From Vibrio sp. (GTDB lineage: Bacteria > Pseudomonadota > Gammaproteobacteria > Enterobacterales > Vibrionaceae): a DNA stretch of 64,000 nucleotides. Where the stretch lies: positions 62,001 through 126,000 of the forward strand of contig JAOICL010000002.1 of assembly GCA_028131545.1 (NCBI GenBank), in the 5' to 3' direction. Below the pieces are notes generated by a model, which was not told where the DNA came from, did not search any database, and saw only the letters and a program-made list of their open reading frames with translations. The position numbers were made by a program, and so were the translations under genes. The number at the start of each line of letters is the position of its first letter. Position 1 is the first letter of the stretch. Of the stretch, positions 49,023-58,829 are shown in pieces.

Positions 49023-52000
49023 ATGGCTTTTTGGAACAATGACGCTAACAATACCGAGCTTGATGAATTAAAACGTCAATTAGAGCAAGCTCAAACCCAA
49101 TTAGAACAAACTGAAACTCAGCTTGAAGAACAAGGTCAACAACTGTCGAAGTTAACCTCTGCTTTACAATCAGCAAAAACAGCAATGATGATGGTCGATA
49201 CTGATTTAAACATCACCTACGTCAACGGGACTTCCATTGACCTATTGAAAGATTGTGAAAGCGAGTTCCGTACCGTTTGGCATGACTTTCAGGCCACTGA
49301 AGAATTTTTGATGGGACGCTGTATTGATTCTTTCCATAAGAACCCAGCACACCAACGAGCGCTGCTTGCGAATCCAAATAACTTACCGTATACCACTGAT
49401 ATCTCGGTCGGAACACTAACGATTGAACTTAATGTAAATGCGGTAATGGATGATAAAAATCAACATTTAGGTTCAACGTTAGAGTGGAGTAATGTTACCG
49501 ACATCAGAGCTCAAGAAGAAGCCGTTGTTCGCCTACAAGCTTCCATCGATCAAGCTCAAACCGCGATTGTCATGGTTAACCGTGATTTAAACATCACCTA
49601 TGCGAATAACGAAACCATCAAGCTGTTTTCAGAATGTGAATCTGAGTTTAGAAAAGTCTGGCCTGAATTTACATCAAGTGAAGAATGGTTAATGGGTCGA
49701 TGCATCGATCAATTCCATAAAGACCCTTCTCATCAACGCCGATTATTAGATGATCCAAGCAATTTACCTTACTCCACTGATATTACAATTGGCGCCGTAA
49801 AAATAGAACTTAACGTCTCAGCCATCATGGATAAAGAAGGGAATTACGTTGGTTCAACTCTAGAGTGGAGTAATGTTACTGAGAGCCGAGCTCAAGAAGA
49901 AGCTGTTGTTCGCCTACAAGCTTCCATCGATCAAGCTCAAACCGCGATTGTCATGGTTAACCGTGATTTAAACATCACCTATGCGAATAACGAAACCATC
50001 AAACTGTTTTCAGAATGTGAATCTGAGTTTAGAAAAGTCTGGCCTGAATTTACATCAAGTGAAGAATGGTTAATCGGTCGATGCATCGATCAATTCCATA
50101 AAGACCCTTCTCATCAGCGCCGATTATTAGATGACCCAAGCAATTTACCTTACTCCACTGATATTAAAATTGGCGCAGTAAAAATAGAGCTTAACGTCTC
50201 TGCCATCATGGATAAAAAAGGTAATTACGTGGGTTCAACTCTAGAGTGGAGTAATGTTACTGAGAGCCGAGCTCAAGAAGAAGCCGTTGTTCGCCTTCAA
50301 GCATCCGTTGACCAAGCTCAAACTGCATTAGTTATGGTCAACCGTGATTTAGAAATCACCTATGCGAATAATGAAACCATCAAGTTATTTAAAGTGTGTG
50401 AACCCGAATTCAGAAAGGTCTGGCCAAACTTTACAGCCAGTGCAGATTGGCTATTAGGTCAATGTATTGACCAATTCCATAAAGACCCTTCACATCAACG
50501 CCGTTTACTCGATGATCCAACTAATCTACCCTACTCGACTGATATTACTATCGGGTCAATTAAGATTGAACTTAATGTCTCCGCGATTATGGATAAAGAT
50601 GGCCATTATGTCGGTTCCACATTAGAGTGGCAAAACGTAACTGATGTCCGTAAGCGTGAAAACGAAATTGCGACATTACAAGCCTCGGTTAAACAAGCCC
50701 AAACCGCCATGGTTATGGTCGATAGAGACCTGATTATTACCTACGCTAATGATAAAACAGTTGAGCTTTTCAAAGAATGTGAAGCCGAATTTAGAACTGT
50801 ATGGCATGATTTTACCGCATCTTCTGAGTGGCTACTGGGTCGTTGTATTGATAATTTCCACAAAAACCCCGAGCATCAACGTCGCCTACTCGCTAACCCT
50901 GATAATTTACCGTACACAACCGATATCAAAGTGGCTTCAATTCGAATTCAATTGAATGTCTCTGCCATCCATAATAATGAAGGCGAATATATTGGTTCAA
51001 CGTTAGAATGGAAAAATGTGACACAAGAGCGTCAACGAGAAATCGAAGTCGGTCGCCTTGCTTCTGCGGTTAATGGAATGACAACGAACTTAATGATGAG
51101 TGATCTTGAAGGTCTTATTACCTATATCAATCCATCATTAGAGAAGTTATTACGCAGCCGAGAACATGCACTCGCTCAGATTTTCCCTGGATTCAGTGTT
51201 GATAACTTAATTGGTAAAAACATCGACATTTTCCATAAACACCCTGAACACCAACGCTCTATCATATTTAATCCAGACAAACTTCCGTATACGGCAACTG
51301 CAACCGTTGGGGACTTGAAGTTTAGATTAACTTGTATTGCGATGAGCGACAGCAGCGGGAAATTCATTGGCCCTGCTTTGCAATGGGAAGACATTACCGA
51401 ACAAGTTGACGGTCAGCTTCAAGTTGAAAACTTGATCGCTAATGCAGCGAAAGGCGAATTAAGCTCTCGTATCGATACTTCTCAGTTTTCTGGCTTCATG
51501 GCTCAGCTCGCTGAAGGCATCAATGGTTTACTCGATTCCGTCGTTACACCAATCAATCAATGCAGTGACGTCATGTCTAAAGTCGCCGAAGGTGATTTAA
51601 AACAAACCATGTCGAATGATCTTGAAGGGGAATTTGGTTCGTTAGCTAACGCAGTCAATACTTCCATTGTAAACCTACGAGATATGGTTGAGAAAATCAC
51701 CTCTTCTTCTGCTCGTGTGGCTACCGCATCGACAGAAATCTCAGATGGTAACAACGATTTAAGTCAACGAACTGAAGCTCAAGCTTCTAGTCTTGAAGAA
51801 ACCGCAGCAAGTATGGAAGAAATGACGGCAACGGTGAAACAAAACGCCGAAAGTGCTGAAAGTGCCGATACGTTAGCAAATCAAGCATCACAAAAAGCAC
51901 AGCGCGGAGGCGAAGTCGTTGGCCAAGCTGTTGGTGCGATGTCTGAAATCAATGACGCAAGTAAGAAAATATCGGACATCATTGGTGTCATTGATGAAAT

Positions 52001-52568
52001 TGCCTTCCAAACGAACCTATTGGCTCTAAATGCAGCGGTTGAAGCCGCTAGAGCTGGCGAACAAGGTAAAGGATTTGCGGTCGTCGCTGGTGAAGTACGT
52101 AATTTAGCACAACGTTCAGCGGGCGCGGCAAAAGAAATTAAAGCTCTAATCAAAGACAGTGTCGATAAAGTCTCTGAAGGTACTCGATTAGTCGATGAGT
52201 CAGGTGAAACTCTAAAAGAGATTGTTGATTCGGTTAATGAAGTGTCAGAGTTGATTGGCAAAATAAATGATGCTAGTCGTGAGCAATCAAGCGGTATTGA
52301 TGAAATCAGTAAAGCGATTGTATCCATGGATGAAATGACACAGCAAAATGCGGCATTAGTGGAAGAAGCATCGGCTGCCGGTCAATCGCTAAAAGATGAA
52401 GGTTCTGAGCTACTTAAGTTAATGAACTTCTTCGCAACCGATAACAATCTAAATTCGATACCAATGACAGCAGAAAGCGTTAAATTTTCATCTAACCCTA
52501 ATGCTCGTATCGAAACTGCGCCTAAAAGTAACAACTCCAATAGTAGCGATGATTGGGAAGAGTTCTAA
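49023..52568 (+). CDS. Soluble six-PAS chemoreceptor, Aer2-like
   Basis: An 1181-residue receptor with no membrane segment. A short coiled coil (about 10-45) is followed by six PAS modules of about 127 residues (about 45-815). Each has the pattern DLxITYxN, then (R/N)CID-FHK-P-HQR and GSTLEW-NVT. HAMP-like segments come next (about 810-905), then the signalling helices with the conserved tip [28 protein letters not shown]. It ends in DWEEF, a CheR-tethering type pentapeptide. Modules 2 and 3 are nearly identical. The FHK-P-H histidine is a candidate haem ligand, by analogy with Aer2; this is inference. It sits between cheW and cheR. Confidence 0.93.
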   Translation: MAFWNNDANNTELDELKRQLEQAQTQLEQTETQLEEQGQQLSKLTSALQSAKTAMMMVDTDLNITYVNGTSIDLLKDCESEFRTVWHDFQATEEFLMGRCIDSFHKNPAHQRALLANPNNLPYTTDISVGTLTIELNVNAVMDDKNQHLGSTLEWSNVTDIRAQEEAVVRLQASIDQAQTAIVMVNRDLNITYANNETIKLFSECESEFRKVWPEFTSSEEWLMGRCIDQFHKDPSHQRRLLDDPSNLPYSTDITIGAVKIELNVSAIMDKEGNYVGSTLEWSNVTESRAQEEAVVRLQASIDQAQTAIVMVNRDLNITYANNETIKLFSECESEFRKVWPEFTSSEEWLIGRCIDQFHKDPSHQRRLLDDPSNLPYSTDIKIGAVKIELNVSAIMDKKGNYVGSTLEWSNVTESRAQEEAVVRLQASVDQAQTALVMVNRDLEITYANNETIKLFKVCEPEFRKVWPNFTASADWLLGQCIDQFHKDPSHQRRLLDDPTNLPYSTDITIGSIKIELNVSAIMDKDGHYVGSTLEWQNVTDVRKRENEIATLQASVKQAQTAMVMVDRDLIITYANDKTVELFKECEAEFRTVWHDFTASSEWLLGRCIDNFHKNPEHQRRLLANPDNLPYTTDIKVASIRIQLNVSAIHNNEGEYIGSTLEWKNVTQERQREIEVGRLASAVNGMTTNLMMSDLEGLITYINPSLEKLLRSREHALAQIFPGFSVDNLIGKNIDIFHKHPEHQRSIIFNPDKLPYTATATVGDLKFRLTCIAMSDSSGKFIGPALQWEDITEQVDGQLQVENLIANAAKGELSSRIDTSQFSGFMAQLAEGINGLLDSVVTPINQCSDVMSKVAEGDLKQTMSNDLEGEFGSLANAVNTSIVNLRDMVEKITSSSARVATASTEISDGNNDLSQRTEAQASSLEETAASMEEMTATVKQNAESAESADTLANQASQKAQRGGEVVGQAVGAMSEINDASKKISDIIGVIDEIAFQTNLLALNAAVEAARAGEQGKGFAVVAGEVRNLAQRSAGAAKEIKALIKDSVDKVSEGTRLVDESGETLKEIVDSVNEVSELIGKINDASREQSSGIDEISKAIVSMDEMTQQNAALVEEASAAGQSLKDEGSELLKLMNFFATDNNLNSIPMTAESVKFSSNPNARIETAPKSNNSNSSDDWEEF
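49509..50271 (+). repeat. Two near-identical 381 bp tandem units (PAS modules 2 and 3)
   Basis: Units at 49509-49889 and 49890-50270 differ in only three of 127 residues (Met/Ile, Thr/Lys, Glu/Lys). They share long identical DNA stretches. The next unit (from 50271) is clearly more divergent. This points to a recent in-frame duplication by recombination. Confidence 0.9.
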
Positions 52569-53498
52569 ATGATAACAAAAGATTCACACATGGAATTACA
52601 GCCATCTAACTTAAATCCAAGTGATTGGAAAGAATTGTCCAAGGCTGTTAATGCCTTGGGAGATTCGGAGTTCGAGTTTACAGAAAAAGACTTTAATTTT
52701 ATACGTGAGTTTATTTATCAAACAGCGGGCATTCAGCTCGCTGACTCTAAACAAAGGATGGTGTATGGGCGAGTCGTCAAACGTGTTCGCTCATTAAAAT
52801 TAAACTCTATTTCTAATTATTTACAATTTATGCAAACATCGCCCGATGAAAGGGAAATGTTAATCAATGCACTGACCACCAATAAAACCCACTTTTTTAG
52901 AGAGTCGCATCATTTTGATTTTGTAAAAAAGGAGCTTTTACCCAATTGGAAAGGCAAAGAAACCATACGAATTTGGTCTTCAGCGAGCTCAACTGGAGAA
53001 GAGCCCTACTCTCTGGCTTGTTTACTACATCTTTATGATATCTATGCGAAAACCAAAGGAATACCGCATAATTTAACTAAATATAAACTTCTTGCGACTG
53101 ATTTAGATACTAACGTCTTAAAAAAAGCCAAACAAGCTGTGTATGACGAGTCAAGTGCTAATAACATTCCTTCATTATATTTAAAGCATTGTTTTGTTAA
53201 GGGTAAAGGAGCAAATGCTGGAAAGATCAGGATGAGACCAGAGATAGCATCAATGGTGACATTCAATCAATTAAACTTACTCGAACAATGGCCGATGAAA
53301 AATAAGTTTGATTTGATTTTTTGTCGAAATGTAATGATTTACTTTGATAAACCAACACAAGAGAAATTATTAACTCGATTTCATCAACAGCTAGCCCCTA
53401 ATGGCTACCTAATTATTGGCCATTCAGAGGGAGTTGGATCGTTAGAACATTTATATGAGCCCTTAGGTATGACTATCTACAAAAAAATAGGGTCGTAA
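52569..53498 (+). CDS. cheR: Chemotaxis protein methyltransferase CheR
   Basis: Methylates receptor glutamates with S-adenosylmethionine. The 309 residues have the N-terminal helical domain with LINALTTNKTHFFRE, the SAM site IWSSASSTGEEPYSLA, LLATDLDTNVLKKA, and RNVMIYFDKPTQEKLL. The ATG at 52569 directly follows the receptor stop; the ATG at 52590 is an alternative. The receptor ends in DWEEF, a likely docking tail for this enzyme. Confidence 0.94.
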   Translation: MITKDSHMELQPSNLNPSDWKELSKAVNALGDSEFEFTEKDFNFIREFIYQTAGIQLADSKQRMVYGRVVKRVRSLKLNSISNYLQFMQTSPDEREMLINALTTNKTHFFRESHHFDFVKKELLPNWKGKETIRIWSSASSTGEEPYSLACLLHLYDIYAKTKGIPHNLTKYKLLATDLDTNVLKKAKQAVYDESSANNIPSLYLKHCFVKGKGANAGKIRMRPEIASMVTFNQLNLLEQWPMKNKFDLIFCRNVMIYFDKPTQEKLLTRFHQQLAPNGYLIIGHSEGVGSLEHLYEPLGMTIYKKIGS

Positions 53499-53534
53499 CT
53501 TGCCGTTAACTACGACAACTAATGAGTACTCACA

Positions 53535-54185
53535 ATGAATCAATGCCTTGGTTACCATGCTAACCACATAGGACAAACAGCGACTAGCAAAGGGTTTTCA
53601 TCCTTTTACAGTCCTCAGTTTCAACAAAAAATCATCAAGATAAAACCAGGTGAAATTTATTGTAGTGATCGAAAGGAGTTAATCGCAACAGGGTTAGGTT
53701 CTTGTATCTGTGTCTGTGCTTGGGATCCTTATAAAGGGATTGGCGGTATTAACCACTTTCTTCTTCCTAACCAAGATCACCGTCACCATTGGAATCGTAG
53801 TGAAGCTGAATCAAACGAATCTCGTTATGGCCAACATGCGATGGAGTTGTTAATTAACGGCCTGATTCAATTAGGTGCTGATAAATATAATTTACACTTC
53901 AAACTATTTGGTGGCGCTTCTATGTTTCAGCAAAATGAATGCGTAGGAGAGCGTAACATTGAATTTATGCGACATTTTGTCAAACAAGAAAAGTTAGTCA
54001 TAGACAACCATGACTTAGGGGGCAATTGCGCCAGAAAAGTCATTTTTGAACCGACGACAGGCAAAGCTTGGTTAAAACGTATCACAATGAACGTGAAAGC
54101 GGCTGAGCAAGAAAAAGAATACCATCACTTGCTTGCTAAGGAATTAGAGAAACAAGTACAACAAAGTAATGTGGAGCTATTTTAA
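53535..54185 (+). CDS. cheD: Receptor glutamine deamidase CheD
   Basis: Deamidates receptor glutamines. The 216 residues have ATGLGSCICVCAWDPYKGIGGINHFLLP, with catalytic Cys and His in the usual spacing (listed by its parts), and LFGGASMFQ. It is longer than minimal CheD (about 160 residues) at both ends. The C-terminus is SNVELF, similar to the tail GEIELF of the small receptor below. Stop and cheB start overlap by one base. Confidence 0.93.
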   Translation: MNQCLGYHANHIGQTATSKGFSSFYSPQFQQKIIKIKPGEIYCSDRKELIATGLGSCICVCAWDPYKGIGGINHFLLPNQDHRHHWNRSEAESNESRYGQHAMELLINGLIQLGADKYNLHFKLFGGASMFQQNECVGERNIEFMRHFVKQEKLVIDNHDLGGNCARKVIFEPTTGKAWLKRITMNVKAAEQEKEYHHLLAKELEKQVQQSNVELF

Positions 54186-55219
54186 TGAAAACCTATAAAG
54201 TCATTATTGTGGATGATTCCGCACTGTTCCGTTCATTATTAAGTGAAATCATAGATTCAAATAAACGCTTAGATGTCGTTGCTTGTGCAGAAGATCCCTA
54301 CGAAGCAAGAGATCTCATCAAAAAACATAAACCCGATGTCATTACACTCGATATTGAGATGCCTAAAATGAATGGCCTCCAATTTCTTAAGAATTTAATG
54401 CGCCTTCACCCTCTTCCCGTTGTTATGATTTCTTCATTAACTCAACATGGGCAACAAGTTACGCTACAGGCATTAGAAATGGGTGCGGTGGATTACTTCC
54501 CCAAACCAACCAATGAATTGCTGTCTGAGTTAATGACATACAGACAGCTTGTCATTGAAAAGGTTCTTTCTGCCGCTCAAGCTAACTTTGAAGCCAATAT
54601 CCATGACTCTCCGACTTCACAACTAGAAAAGCGTACTGAGAATTCAAACTACAAACTCATTGCTATCGGAGCTTCCACTGGCGGTACAGAGGCAATACGT
54701 CATGTGCTATCACAGCTGCCTAATAATCTCCCCCCTATTATCATAACACAGCACATTAATGCTGCTTTTAGTAAAGCCTTTGCTGATAGATTGAGTACTG
54801 TTACCAGTTTTAATTCTATGGAAATAACGGAATCTGGCATCCAATTAAAGCCTGGTCATATTTATGTCGCACCAGGTACACAGCACCTTGAAATTGAATA
54901 TAAAGCCGGACGTTTATACAGCAAACTCAATGATGGGGATAAAGTGAATCGTCACAAGCCCTCCGTTGATGTCATGTTTAATTCAATTGCGCAATATCGA
55001 CATCTTCCTGTTTTAGCTATGTTGCTCACGGGTATGGGAGCCGATGGTGCTCAAGGTCTATTAAACCTGAAAAATTCCAACGGCTTTACTTTAGTTCAAG
55101 ATCAAGCAAGCTCAACGGTTTGGGGAATGCCCAAAGTGGCCTTTGAGTTGAATGCACACAATGAAATCTTACCTTTAAATCGCTTCCCTAAATTTATCAT
55201 GGAGAAATGTTATGGCTAA
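54185..55219 (+). CDS. cheB: Chemotaxis response regulator and methylesterase CheB
   Basis: Removes receptor methyl groups when phosphorylated by CheA. The 344 residues have a receiver domain with Asp56 (VITLDIEMPKMNG) and a linker. The esterase domain has the catalytic triad Ser164 (IGASTGGTEA), His190 (TQHINAAF) and Asp287 (TGMGADGA). It overlaps the next receptor gene by 8 bp. Confidence 0.95.
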   Translation: MKTYKVIIVDDSALFRSLLSEIIDSNKRLDVVACAEDPYEARDLIKKHKPDVITLDIEMPKMNGLQFLKNLMRLHPLPVVMISSLTQHGQQVTLQALEMGAVDYFPKPTNELLSELMTYRQLVIEKVLSAAQANFEANIHDSPTSQLEKRTENSNYKLIAIGASTGGTEAIRHVLSQLPNNLPPIIITQHINAAFSKAFADRLSTVTSFNSMEITESGIQLKPGHIYVAPGTQHLEIEYKAGRLYSKLNDGDKVNRHKPSVDVMFNSIAQYRHLPVLAMLLTGMGADGAQGLLNLKNSNGFTLVQDQASSTVWGMPKVAFELNAHNEILPLNRFPKFIMEKCYG

Positions 55220-56372
55220 CCTTCTAAAAGGCGCTAATTGTCATATTCTACACATAACCGCTTTTATCATTGTAGCGATATTAAGCCTTCTAGACTTCGT
55301 TGTTCCTGCTCTCATCGTTGTCTTTATTGGTATTGTTCTTAGTATCCTGTCTTTAATTACCTTTAATAAAGAACAGAATACTAAGAAGGAAGAACCAAAA
55401 GTCGAAACACCAAAAGCTGAAGCTCCTTTGGAGGCGCTGTATGAAGCGACCATCAATGACGTCACAATGGCGAAGGACTCATTAACGAACCAACTGCACG
55501 TGATCAGTGATTCATCAGACAAGTTAAATCAAAGTTTCATGAATATGCAATCAGCCTGTGAAAAACAAACCGAAGTTGCCACTGACATTGCATTGAAATT
55601 ACTTGATGATGGCTCAGACCAAACCTATAGCTTATCCAAAGTCGTCCCTGAAACTGAACAAGTTATTGCTCAATACGTTGAAAGTTTGGATGAAATTCGA
55701 GTTGAAAGTAAACAAGCTTACTCTTCGATGGAAGCTATGTCGGAGCAACTCAACGGTGTATTCAAATTAATCGAACAGGTTCGTGATTTATCAGAACAGA
55801 CCAACCTACTTGCACTCAATGCCGCAATAGAAGCCGCTCGTGCGGGAGAAGCGGGTCGCGGTTTTGATGTTGTCGCTCAAGAGGTTCGTAACCTGTCAGT
55901 TCAAGCCGGAAAGTTAAATAGCCAAATACAAGACCAAGTCTCAGTCGCGCAATCGACTATTGTCGACGTGAATACCATCATTGCTAAAATGGCCTCACTT
56001 GATATCAGTGCCGCTGAAGAACAGAAAAAGAAAGTGGATGAAATGCTTCAAGGTGTCGAATCCATGTATTCTAATGTGGATACACAGGTCGAAGAAATTA
56101 AATCCAATGCCCATAACGTCGCAAATCTCGTTGGGGTTGGGATTCAGGCTTTACAATTTACCGATATAATCACACAGCAAAATCAATACACTTCAGAAAG
56201 TATCACGTTACTGGCGCAAGCGAATCAATTGATACAACAATTCACTTCAGGGTTGATTGATGAAGATATCTTTATTTCTGAGCTAATGAAACTGAAAGAA
56301 ACATCTCAAACTATCAATCATTCAGCGACAACACAAAGCAATATGGATGAAGGCGAAATAGAGTTATTCTAA
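55212..56372 (+). CDS. Membrane-hairpin methyl-accepting receptor without sensor domain
   Basis: A 386-residue receptor-like protein. Two adjacent N-terminal helices (about 12-28 and 31-50) with almost no periplasmic loop are followed by a charged linker. A signalling domain has the tip [31 protein letters not shown] (by its parts). It has no sensor domain or HAMP. It ends in EIELF. The position after cheB equals that of VCA1088 in V. cholerae cluster III as I recall it. It may anchor or modulate the soluble array. Confidence 0.9.
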   Translation: MANLLKGANCHILHITAFIIVAILSLLDFVVPALIVVFIGIVLSILSLITFNKEQNTKKEEPKVETPKAEAPLEALYEATINDVTMAKDSLTNQLHVISDSSDKLNQSFMNMQSACEKQTEVATDIALKLLDDGSDQTYSLSKVVPETEQVIAQYVESLDEIRVESKQAYSSMEAMSEQLNGVFKLIEQVRDLSEQTNLLALNAAIEAARAGEAGRGFDVVAQEVRNLSVQAGKLNSQIQDQVSVAQSTIVDVNTIIAKMASLDISAAEEQKKKVDEMLQGVESMYSNVDTQVEEIKSNAHNVANLVGVGIQALQFTDIITQQNQYTSESITLLAQANQLIQQFTSGLIDEDIFISELMKLKETSQTINHSATTQSNMDEGEIELF

Positions 56373-56701
56373 TGATTAATACTCAAAATTTATTAGACAT
56401 GTTCGATAATGATAAAGAGATCATTAAACCGATTTTTCAAATGTATCTAGAAGAAAATAGAATGGTGTATGAAGAGATTCAATCGGCCTTTACAGAAAGT
56501 GACGATAAAAAACTCTATTCTGTCTGTCACCGAATTTATGGCGCTCTAGTGAATCTCAACGAAGAAGACATATCTCCACTAATAAAAGAAGTGGAGATAA
56601 GAGCGGCAGAAAACGCTCCCTCAGATAAAGTGGATATTGAAAAAATAATCGCTGAATTAAAAGCGATAAATGAACAAGTAGAGACGTTTATTCTTAGTTA
56701 A
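56372..56701 (+). CDS. Hpt-like phosphotransfer protein
   Basis: A 109-residue all-helical protein with the pattern of a histidine phosphotransfer domain. His53 lies in CHRIYGALVNLN, where the canonical motif is HxLKGxA; the usual lysine is tyrosine here. It starts within the stop of the previous gene (TAATG). It is the last gene of the operon. It could relay phosphate to the TPR response regulator at the front of the operon; that is inference. Confidence 0.75.
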   Translation: MINTQNLLDMFDNDKEIIKPIFQMYLEENRMVYEEIQSAFTESDDKKLYSVCHRIYGALVNLNEEDISPLIKEVEIRAAENAPSDKVDIEKIIAELKAINEQVETFILS

Positions 56702-57088
56702 CTAACACCTAACCCCGAATTCAACGGCGAAGTGGCGACACTCGCCAATATCTATACCTACCAATATCTACCAATATCAATATCAATATCTACCAATAAA
56801 ACATACCTCAATCAGCTTAGCTTGATTGAGGTATGTTAGCTCCCTTCTAATTACGATTATTCATTACTTTCATCAAACCAATAACCTCAAATTCATAGTA
56901 ATCAAATCTACAATTCAATATAAAAACTGACGCATAAATGAACAATAAATGCAGATCAAGCGCACAAAAATTAATCTAATTGGTTTAATACAAACCTAAT
57001 GTGAGTATATTTGTAGAATAAGTTTATTATAAGAAACAAATGTTAATTAACTCTACAAATATCAGATAACATTCAAGGGGCAACTAGG
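56702..57088. other. Intergenic region after the chemosensory operon
   Basis: No gene is seen. It holds irregular tandem repeats of TACCAATATC/AATATC type units (about 56750-56797). A 15 bp perfect hairpin follows (AACATACCTCAATCA, 56800-56814, with its complement to 56837) without a T run. A smaller inverted repeat GGTTT-AATAC-AAACC (56982-56996) lies upstream of the next gene. Confidence 0.6.
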
Positions 57089-57382
57089 ATGCAAACATCA
57101 CTGAATCAAGAACCAACACAACAAGTCGCACAGGCTCTTCTACATTCTCACCAAGATATGTTAATTGGGCAAGAACGCTTTACCGCTAAGGGGTTCATTG
57201 ATCTTATCGAGTTAGAACTCTGTCAAAAATACAATCTTGCTTCATTATCTTTAAGTGAGTCAACTAAAGAGCAATTAAACCATGTCGCATTAATTGCTGG
57301 AATGAAATCGCTGCATTTGGAAGACTGGTTACACGCCTACTTCAATAAAACCGGTACAACCTCAATTGAGTTAACGGCATAG
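57089..57382 (+). CDS. Hypothetical small protein
   Basis: A 97-residue predicted cytoplasmic helical protein that I do not recognise. It has no signal peptide, membrane segment or cysteine pair; one cysteine is in ELCQKYNLAS. The frame starts with ATG after AAGGGGCAACTAGG, a plausible ribosome binding site. A long inverted repeat lies between its stop and the convergent lyase gene. It may belong to a Vibrio-specific family. Confidence 0.65.
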   Translation: MQTSLNQEPTQQVAQALLHSHQDMLIGQERFTAKGFIDLIELELCQKYNLASLSLSESTKEQLNHVALIAGMKSLHLEDWLHAYFNKTGTTSIELTA

Positions 57383-57410
57383 CGATTCATTGGATAATAG
57401 CTGAATATCA

Positions 57411-57507
57411 CCAAGTCATCTTTCTTAGAATTATTAGTAAAATAACGGTTATAATTATAGTTATAGTTATAGTTATACATTAATAAGTAACGACAAAGAT
57501 GACTTGG
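57411..57507. repeat. 13 bp inverted repeats flanking AT-rich hexamer repeats
   Basis: CCAAGTCATCTTT (57411-57423) and its exact complement AAAGATGACTTGG (57495-57507) flank 71 bp that contain three to four TTATAG-type hexamers (about 57449-57478). It lies between convergent genes. It may be a long stem-loop terminator or a remnant of a miniature element. Confidence 0.7.
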
Positions 57508-57521
57508 CAAGCTTAGCTTGA

Positions 57522-58583
57522 TTATATGACACTATCCGATAGAAGCTGTAAGGCTTCTTTCAATTCAATGTCTGGAGTATTTAACGCATGATCGCCAATA
57601 TACCATTCGATATAGCTTTGATTCGGTAGTGCTGCTTGTCGAGGATTACCGAACCAAACTTGGTGCTTGTCAGCTAACTCATCTCGAATCTCTAACGCCC
57701 TCTTTTCAGAAACCGGCAAATAGATATGAATCATGTTCGCCATTGGTTTTGTAGGGTTAACTTGTATATTAGGTAGCTTTGATAACTCCTCAACGATCCA
57801 CTGGGTACGATTGAATAATGCAGGCATTAGATTTATACGATCATCAAATTGCATCATAGCTGCAACAATATAAGGTGTACGATGATAGACATCTCCCCCT
57901 TGTCGACGAGACCATACTTTCGCTTTATTAATAAACGGCTTATCCCCAAGTAGCAGCGCTCCACCAATTCCATTAATTCCTTTGTAGAGAGAGACATAAA
58001 CCGAGTCAAAACCCTGTGCTATCTCTGAATATGGTTGTTTATAATAAGCCGCTGACTCCCAAAGACGTGCACCATCCATATGTAAATGAATGTCATTGTC
58101 TTTACAATGGCGTTTTATTTTTTCTAGTTGATCCCATTCAGGTAACTGGCCACCAATTTCACGCATTGGTAACTCATAAAGTACCGCTGAAATAGGATCC
58201 TGAATGTGTTGCAAATCACTCAAATCCCATGTGGTATAAGGCGCCCCCACAGGCAATACATTAAATCGATTCTGCACCTGATAGTTTTGATGCTCATGCA
58301 AGAGAATGTGACTTGATGGATGCATAACAACATTGTTTGTTATTTTTCCTTCACAGGCCATCTCTAATGCCATCGGTTGCGTCATCGTTCCTGTAATGCA
58401 AAACATTGCCGCATCAAAACCTAATAAATCCGCTATTTTTTTTTCGAATGCCGCTAAGGTTTTTCCATTACCATAAACATCAAAATCAACATTATTAGCT
58501 TCTGACCATGCTGCCATTTTTGTGAACATCTCAGCTGGTGTTAACTTCTTATTACCAGGGATAATAATATTACAATTCTTCAT
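57522..58583 (-). CDS. PLP-dependent beta-eliminating lyase, threonine-aldolase-like
   Basis: A 353-residue fold-type I PLP enzyme. The lysine that holds PLP is in VSLYKGINGIGGALLLG. The preceding aspartate and arginine are in HLHMDGARLWES, and the N-terminal YGNGKTLAAFEKKIADLLG is as in the low-specificity threonine aldolase and tryptophanase-like (beta-eliminating lyase) group. Exact substrate is not predictable. It could cleave L-threonine to glycine and acetaldehyde. Confidence 0.85.
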   Translation of the reverse strand: MKNCNIIIPGNKKLTPAEMFTKMAAWSEANNVDFDVYGNGKTLAAFEKKIADLLGFDAAMFCITGTMTQPMALEMACEGKITNNVVMHPSSHILLHEHQNYQVQNRFNVLPVGAPYTTWDLSDLQHIQDPISAVLYELPMREIGGQLPEWDQLEKIKRHCKDNDIHLHMDGARLWESAAYYKQPYSEIAQGFDSVYVSLYKGINGIGGALLLGDKPFINKAKVWSRRQGGDVYHRTPYIVAAMMQFDDRINLMPALFNRTQWIVEELSKLPNIQVNPTKPMANMIHIYLPVSEKRALEIRDELADKHQVWFGNPRQAALPNQSYIEWYIGDHALNTPDIELKEALQLLSDSVI

Positions 58584-58829
58584 TTTCTCTCCAAATGAGA
58601 TTCAGCTCGGATGATTGAATTAATTCGCTTGGGTAACTTAAACAAATTTAATATGCTAAGTTTATAAATAGTGGTTTAGATGAAGCATCATACCACTCAA
58701 GCGCTATACTCTATAATAAAGACTTTATCCGTAGACAAATATACACATCATAATCCATATAATGTGTAAGTTATCAAAAATACGACGTGTTATCATACAA
58801 AGATAACCTATCAAACCTAAGGTTATATA

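Noticed and set aside
51881..52327. 148-codon open frame on the minus strand inside the six-PAS receptor gene
   Set aside because: It is antisense to the conserved signalling domain, where the strong codon pattern of the real gene leaves the opposite strand open. No family resemblance is seen.
56750..56797. TACCAATATC tandem repeats as a CRISPR array
   Set aside because: Units are only about 6-11 bp, with no regular spacers and no cas genes. They are simple sequence repeats.
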